Source: Robiginitomaculum antarcticum DSM 21748 (GTDB taxonomy: Bacteria > Pseudomonadota > Alphaproteobacteria > Caulobacterales > Maricaulaceae). Taken from it: a stretch of DNA of 64,000 nucleotides. Under the pieces are notes generated by a model. That model did not search any database. It had not been told where the DNA came from and saw nothing but the letters and a program-made list of their open reading frames with translations. Position numbers and translations under genes: made by a program. Shown here piece after piece: positions 63,361-64,000 of the stretch (positions are counted from its first letter, which is position 1; every line of letters starts with the position of its first letter). Where the stretch lies: NCBI RefSeq assembly GCF_000365025.1, contig NZ_KB823014.1, positions 62,001 through 126,000 on the forward strand, written 5' to 3'.

Positions 63361-63514
63361 GAACAAGCTTGCCTTTATAGTTTTCACCCCACTTATAGTA
63401 CGTCTCAGGATGAGGCCCTTCGGATTGAAGGGCAGGTGTTACAGAGCGGTTAACCCGCATCCCTACTCCAATTCCGTTAAACCCCCATAAAACCGCAGTT
63501 TTAAAAAGATCCAT
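63344..63514 (-). CDS. Small unrecognised protein, 56 residues
   Basis: ATG 63514 opens a 57-codon frame with good codon use (MDLFKTAVLWGFNGIGVGMR, ALQSEGPHPETYYKWGENYK, ending LVLKPAL). AGGCAGG lies a few bases before the start. It is antisense to the last 17 bases of the histidine kinase gene. I recognise no family; the aromatic-rich end suggests a real small protein rather than chance. Confidence 0.5.
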   Translation of the reverse strand: MDLFKTAVLWGFNGIGVGMRVNRSVTPALQSEGPHPETYYKWGENYKGKLVLKPAL

Positions 63515-63989
63515 CCCCGCCTGCCTATCCTGTCCTATGTTAAAGCTGTCTCTTGTGGCGGGCCGGGTGTCGACGTTCGGAACTTATGAGAGATCGGTAT
63601 TGGATCCGGGCGAGGTAGGGTTACGGCCTACATCAAACGGGTTTGGGAGCATTCTGCGCTGCGGAGTGTGACCTTAGCGAGAGCCGCGTATTGGCCGTGA
63701 GATATCGCCGCGAAGTCATCTCTTTGCGAAACACTTAACTCTACGGTCTCCGGCAAGGAGACGGCTTCGCGGATGAGTCCGCAAATAATTGAGAATGTGA
63801 CGACCCGATGCGTCACCGCATGATGATGCTTGGGCGATGCTCCTCCGTCACCCTCCCGATGGTCGGGCGCCACCCGCTCCGGCGGCCCCGGTCCCCCGCA
63901 AGCAGGGGAGGAACCGTGCGGGGCTCTCAGACTTTTGCTCCCCTGCTTTGCGGGGGGAGCTGTCACGAAGTGACTGAGGGGGTGACTCA
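63515..63989. other. Gene-poor right end
   Basis: No convincing gene is seen. Minus-strand frames here (for example SAECSQTRLM at 63,628) are disrupted or arise from the inverted repeat further right. A short peptide frame (MLPNPFDVGRNPTSPGSN) near 63,640 is too small to call. Confidence 0.5.
63892..63983. repeat. GC-rich inverted-repeat element before a new gene
   Basis: CCCCCGCAAGCAGGGGAG at 63,894-63,911 pairs with CTCCCCTGC...GCGGGGG at 63,941-63,958. A small stem GTCACGAAGTGAC follows. An ATG at 63,990 opens a frame that leaves the window. From memory, similar GGGGAGCTGTC...GAGGGGGT sequences precede DUF559-type genes in related bacteria, but too little is seen to say so here. Confidence 0.5.
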
Positions 63990-64000
63990 ATGAAAAAGGA

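Noticed and set aside
63628-63990. 120-residue minus-strand frame at the right end
   Set aside because: Its first half is made by the inverted-repeat element and its second half has no recognisable features.

Overview
The window reads as chromosome of an alphaproteobacterium with moderate G+C, most likely a marine relative of Hyphomonadaceae/Maricaulales. This rests on family content (a DUF1489-type protein, a TIGR02301-type protein, ClpS-ClpA, a PduO-type adenosyltransferase next to a HIG1 protein, MgtE, a full gsp cluster) and on codon use. It is inference, because no rRNA or complete tRNA gene is present.

Bases 1-17,713 look like a decayed genomic island. Its right border is a 45-base 3' half of a tRNA-Arg(CCU) gene (17,669-17,713). 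Beside it is a tyrosine integrase gene that is frameshifted and cut short. At the left are a truncated Toprim/zinc-finger primase gene and a large inverted repeat. Between them lies a type II secretion (T2SS) cluster: gspD-E-F-G-H-I-J-K-L-M-N, a lipoprotein gene, gspO on the other strand, then gspC. gspN is broken. Two direct copies of a roughly 140-base repeat bracket this block. To its right (13.4-17.0 kb, minus strand) is an array of Rhs-type toxin tips with immunity genes, separated by a long repeat that also carries a signal-peptide leader. The toxins are mostly damaged; the immunity genes look intact.

From 17.7 to 33.3 kb is mostly core metabolism and housekeeping: a spermidine-synthase-like methyltransferase, ubiA, msrB (with a probable second internal start), a dihydroorotase preceded by an inverted-repeat element, MarR, a ParB-like protein, an RluA-type pseudouridine synthase, ygfZ, tag, a KAS III family enzyme, an HD hydrolase, nadA and nadB. 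A Fic-family gene with its own AT-rich, probably leaderless promoter sits between nadB and nadC. A HigBA toxin-antitoxin pair follows nadC.

From 36.5 to 64 kb are etfBA, a cobalamin adenosyltransferase with a HIG1 protein, a SPOR-tailed D,D-carboxypeptidase, clpS-clpA, a release-factor-like protein, an SDR, a membrane-bound XRE regulator, an M49-like metallopeptidase lipoprotein, panC, a PepSY membrane protein, a DUF1489 protein, a JmjC-like cupin, a lysozyme-domain membrane protein with an (ED)n tract, mgtE, a BAAT-like hydrolase, acs with an overlapping membrane LytTR regulator, scoAB, a C39-like protein, a PAS histidine kinase and a 56-residue unrecognised gene. The last ~640 bases are otherwise almost gene-free and end in an inverted-repeat element just before a new start codon.

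The most unusual assembly is the left island: T2SS, Rhs tips behind a Sec-type signal peptide, and repeats that appear to mediate rearrangement. Whether these parts work together is not shown by the sequence.
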